Origin: CAYFVR01 sp046541515 | Lineage (GTDB): Bacteria; Desulfobacterota; Desulfobacteria; Desulfobacterales; Desulfococcaceae | Length of the DNA stretch: 61,172 bases | Reading direction: 5' to 3' | Assembly: GCA_046541515.1 (NCBI GenBank) | Contig: JBKHDD010000011.1 | Coordinates: 1-61,172 of the forward strand | In this document: piece after piece, positions 59,301 through 61,172 of the stretch | How the letters are laid out: each line of letters starts with the position of its first letter | Numbering within the stretch: the first letter of the stretch is position 1 | Program-made: the position numbers and the translations under genes | The notes under the pieces: model-generated | Seen by the model: the letters and a program-made list of their open reading frames with translations, nothing else | What the model was told of the DNA's origin: nothing | Databases searched by the model: none

Positions 59301-61172
59301 ACCGGAAGACCGCGGTTTGCCGGATGATCCGCCGGACCATCCGTCCGATCTCTCGCCCGATCCGCCACTGGATCGGCCGTCGGATCGGCGAAGCCCCTTT
59401 CCCCGGTTTCTGGAATGGATCGCGGGCCTTTCGGAACGGCGGCGACGCCGACGGCTGGACCTGCCCGCCGCGGCCAACCTCGCCGAATTGTCCCGGGAGC
59501 TGGAACGAATCATGGGAGAGGCCGAACCCCAGTTCCTGGCACTGGGGGGGCGGCTGCAATCCCTCTACGCCGACGCCGACGCCCTGGTGGAACAGACCCG
59601 ACGGGCCTCCGCCGTGGTGGGAGAGCAGGGGGAAACCGGGCTTCTGGCCCACCTGGACCAGATGGTCCACGAGGCCTTGGCGGAGTTGCGGGCGCGGCGG
59701 GAGGCCATCGCCGGACGGCTGCGGGACCTCACCGGCAGCGCCGATCAGTTGAACCGCCTGGCGGAAATCTGCGGCGGCCTGGGCAAAACCGGCCTTTCTC
59801 TGAACGTGGTGGGCCTCAACATCGCGGTAGAGAGCAGCCGGTCCACCGCCTCCGGGGAGATGTTCTCGGTGTTCACCGAGGAAATCCGGGGGCTCTCCCG
59901 GCGGATTTCCCAGATTTCCGAGGCCATTCGGGACGCCAGCGTCCAGAACCGGCGGGACCAGCTGGCCGCCCATCAAAAAATCCGAAGGGGGCTCGAATCC
60001 CTCTCCCGGCTCATCGCCGAAGCCGAAACCATCGTGAGCGGCTCCTTGGAGCGGATTCACGAGCTGATGGCCTTTTCCCGCCAAGCGCTGGAGCGATCCG
60101 CCGAAACCGGCCGGGAAATCAGCCGCCTGGTGGGCGAGGTGGTGGTGGCCATCCAGTTCCACGACATCTCGCGACAGAAGGTGGAACACGTCTCCGCGGC
60201 CATCGCCGACGCGGTGGCCTTGCTGGAGCGGCCCACGGAACCGCCGGCGGTGATCCGGGGTCGGGTGCACCGGCTGCTCACCCTCCAAGGCGGCCAGCTT
60301 CGGGAGATGGTGGATGAAATCTTCTCCGCGCGCCGCCGGGCCGCCGAGGCCTTTCGAAATCTCAAAACGGTGGTGACCGACCTGGTGGCCGACGCCGCGC
60401 TTCTGGACGCCGGGGACCGGGCCGAAGACCGGCTGACCCATCATCGCCAGGGACTGGAAAAGGGGCTGCGCCAGCTTCGCGACCTGCTCCGGCAGGGGCG
60501 GGAGATGGACGAGGAGATTCGGCGGATCGCCGAGGAAGGCGCCGAGGCCGCTTCGGGACTTTCGGAACACATCGACCGGGTGCGGGGCATAAGCTTCGAT
60601 CTGCACCTAAAGGCCCTGAACGCCGTGGTCAAATCGGCCCGATTGATGGAGGAGGGGCTGGCCCTTGAGGTCCTGGCCCAGGAAGTCAGCAAGCTCTCCA
60701 CCCAGTCGGGTGGATTTGTGGACGACGTGGTGGACATTCTGGAATCGCTGGTGGCTCTTTCCCTGGACCTGGACCTGATGGACGCCGAGGAGGGCGCCGC
60801 CGCCGACCGAAACAACGCCGAGGCGCTGGAAGAGATGGCCCGCCGCTTCGACGCCTTTCAGGCCGGCGCGGCGGAAGCGCCGGCGCGGTCCCGAACCCTC
60901 CAGGCCGAAATCGAGGCCGCGGGAGAAACCCTGGATTTCGTGGACGAGCTGGGAGACGAACTCTCCGGCCGCATTCGAAAACTGGCGACCATCGTGGACC
61001 GGTTCGCCCCCTGGTCCGACGCCGCCTGGCGGGGCTCCACCGAAACCCTGGAGCAGGCGGCCCACCGCTACACCATGGAGAGCGAGCGGCGGCTCCATTC
61101 GCGCCATTTCAGCAAATCGGCGGTCCAATCGGCCATCGCGGCGGAAGCGGCCCAGGAAAGCGTGGAGTTGTT
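59284..61172 (+). CDS. Soluble MCP-like signalling protein, partial (cut by window end)
   Basis: The frame runs open from TTG 59284 (AGGAG 10 bp upstream) to the window end, at least 629 codons. There is no TM segment. After an acidic Pro/Asp-rich start it is nearly all helical. Two MCP-hairpin-like signatures occur: GLSLNVVGLNIAVESSRS near residue 177, and FDLHLKALNAVVKSARLMEEG near residue 440, each followed by a helix like the MCP return strand (EEIRGLSRRISQ; QEVSKLSTQSGG). VVVAIQFHDISRQKVEHV lies between them. It probably docks with receptor arrays or acts downstream of the CheY-like partner. Confidence 0.75.
   Translation, partial: MVSSDKPEDRGLPDDPPDHPSDLSPDPPLDRPSDRRSPFPRFLEWIAGLSERRRRRRLDLPAAANLAELSRELERIMGEAEPQFLALGGRLQSLYADADALVEQTRRASAVVGEQGETGLLAHLDQMVHEALAELRARREAIAGRLRDLTGSADQLNRLAEICGGLGKTGLSLNVVGLNIAVESSRSTASGEMFSVFTEEIRGLSRRISQISEAIRDASVQNRRDQLAAHQKIRRGLESLSRLIAEAETIVSGSLERIHELMAFSRQALERSAETGREISRLVGEVVVAIQFHDISRQKVEHVSAAIADAVALLERPTEPPAVIRGRVHRLLTLQGGQLREMVDEIFSARRRAAEAFRNLKTVVTDLVADAALLDAGDRAEDRLTHHRQGLEKGLRQLRDLLRQGREMDEEIRRIAEEGAEAASGLSEHIDRVRGISFDLHLKALNAVVKSARLMEEGLALEVLAQEVSKLSTQSGGFVDDVVDILESLVALSLDLDLMDAEEGAAADRNNAEALEEMARRFDAFQAGAAEAPARSRTLQAEIEAAGETLDFVDELGDELSGRIRKLATIVDRFAPWSDAAWRGSTETLEQAAHRYTMESERRLHSRHFSKSAVQSAIAAEAAQESVEL

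Overview
This 61 kb window is high-GC (roughly 60 % or more) and densely coded. It looks like the chromosome of a Gram-negative, motile, probably anaerobic bacterium of the Desulfobacterota (old Deltaproteobacteria). That placement is inference. It rests on KDO synthesis (kdsB), a porin and OmpA-like lipoproteins, a rubredoxin-like protein, an FmdB/DUF1638/LUD gene set often seen in that group, many chemoreceptors, and a selenocysteine-encoding msrA. No tRNA, rRNA, CRISPR array or insertion sequence was recognised.

Region 1 (1-5.8 kb) holds two nearly identical tandem chemoreceptor (MCP) ends, followed by cheB, cheR and kdsB. Region 2 (5.8-23 kb) is a sensory island. It carries four periplasmic solute-binding-like proteins with no ABC permease or ATPase, a PAS/GAF hybrid histidine kinase overlapping an NtrC-type sigma-54 activator, two MCPs (one behind a textbook sigma-54 promoter), a porin broken by an in-frame TAA, a CheY-like protein, and a FecR/OmpA/CHASE2-HD-GYP operon. 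The binding proteins probably feed signals to the kinase and receptors rather than transport solutes.

Region 3 (23-46 kb) is mixed housekeeping and accessory content: a PF09820-type AAA-ATPase/nuclease, guaA with a coiled-coil partner, a TrpF-like barrel, efp, a CPBP protease with a secreted retropepsin-like protease, FmdB, the selenoprotein MsrA, a flavodoxin/diadenylate cyclase/DUF1638 operon, a presenilin-like membrane protein behind a frame-disrupted LUD gene, rubredoxin, a thioesterase/trypsin/zinc-ribbon operon, a deacetylase-like enzyme, a YbbA/YbbP transporter with an SGNH esterase, and an ADP-ribosylglycohydrolase.

Region 4 (46-61 kb) is a second chemotaxis operon: cheA, two large MCPs, cheW, cheR, cheD, a hybrid kinase, a CheY-like regulator, and a soluble MCP-like protein cut by the window edge. 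With cheB and cheR of region 1 it gives a complete adaptation set (CheR, CheB, CheD).

The most notable observations are: (i) a lipoprotein MsrA whose catalytic Cys codon is TGA followed by a well-placed bacterial SECIS-like hairpin; (ii) a nine-TM protein with two intramembrane Asp residues and a PALP motif spaced as in presenilin-type proteases; (iii) orphan binding proteins interleaved with signalling genes; (iv) several broken genes (porin, LUD protein, a Cache-domain scrap).
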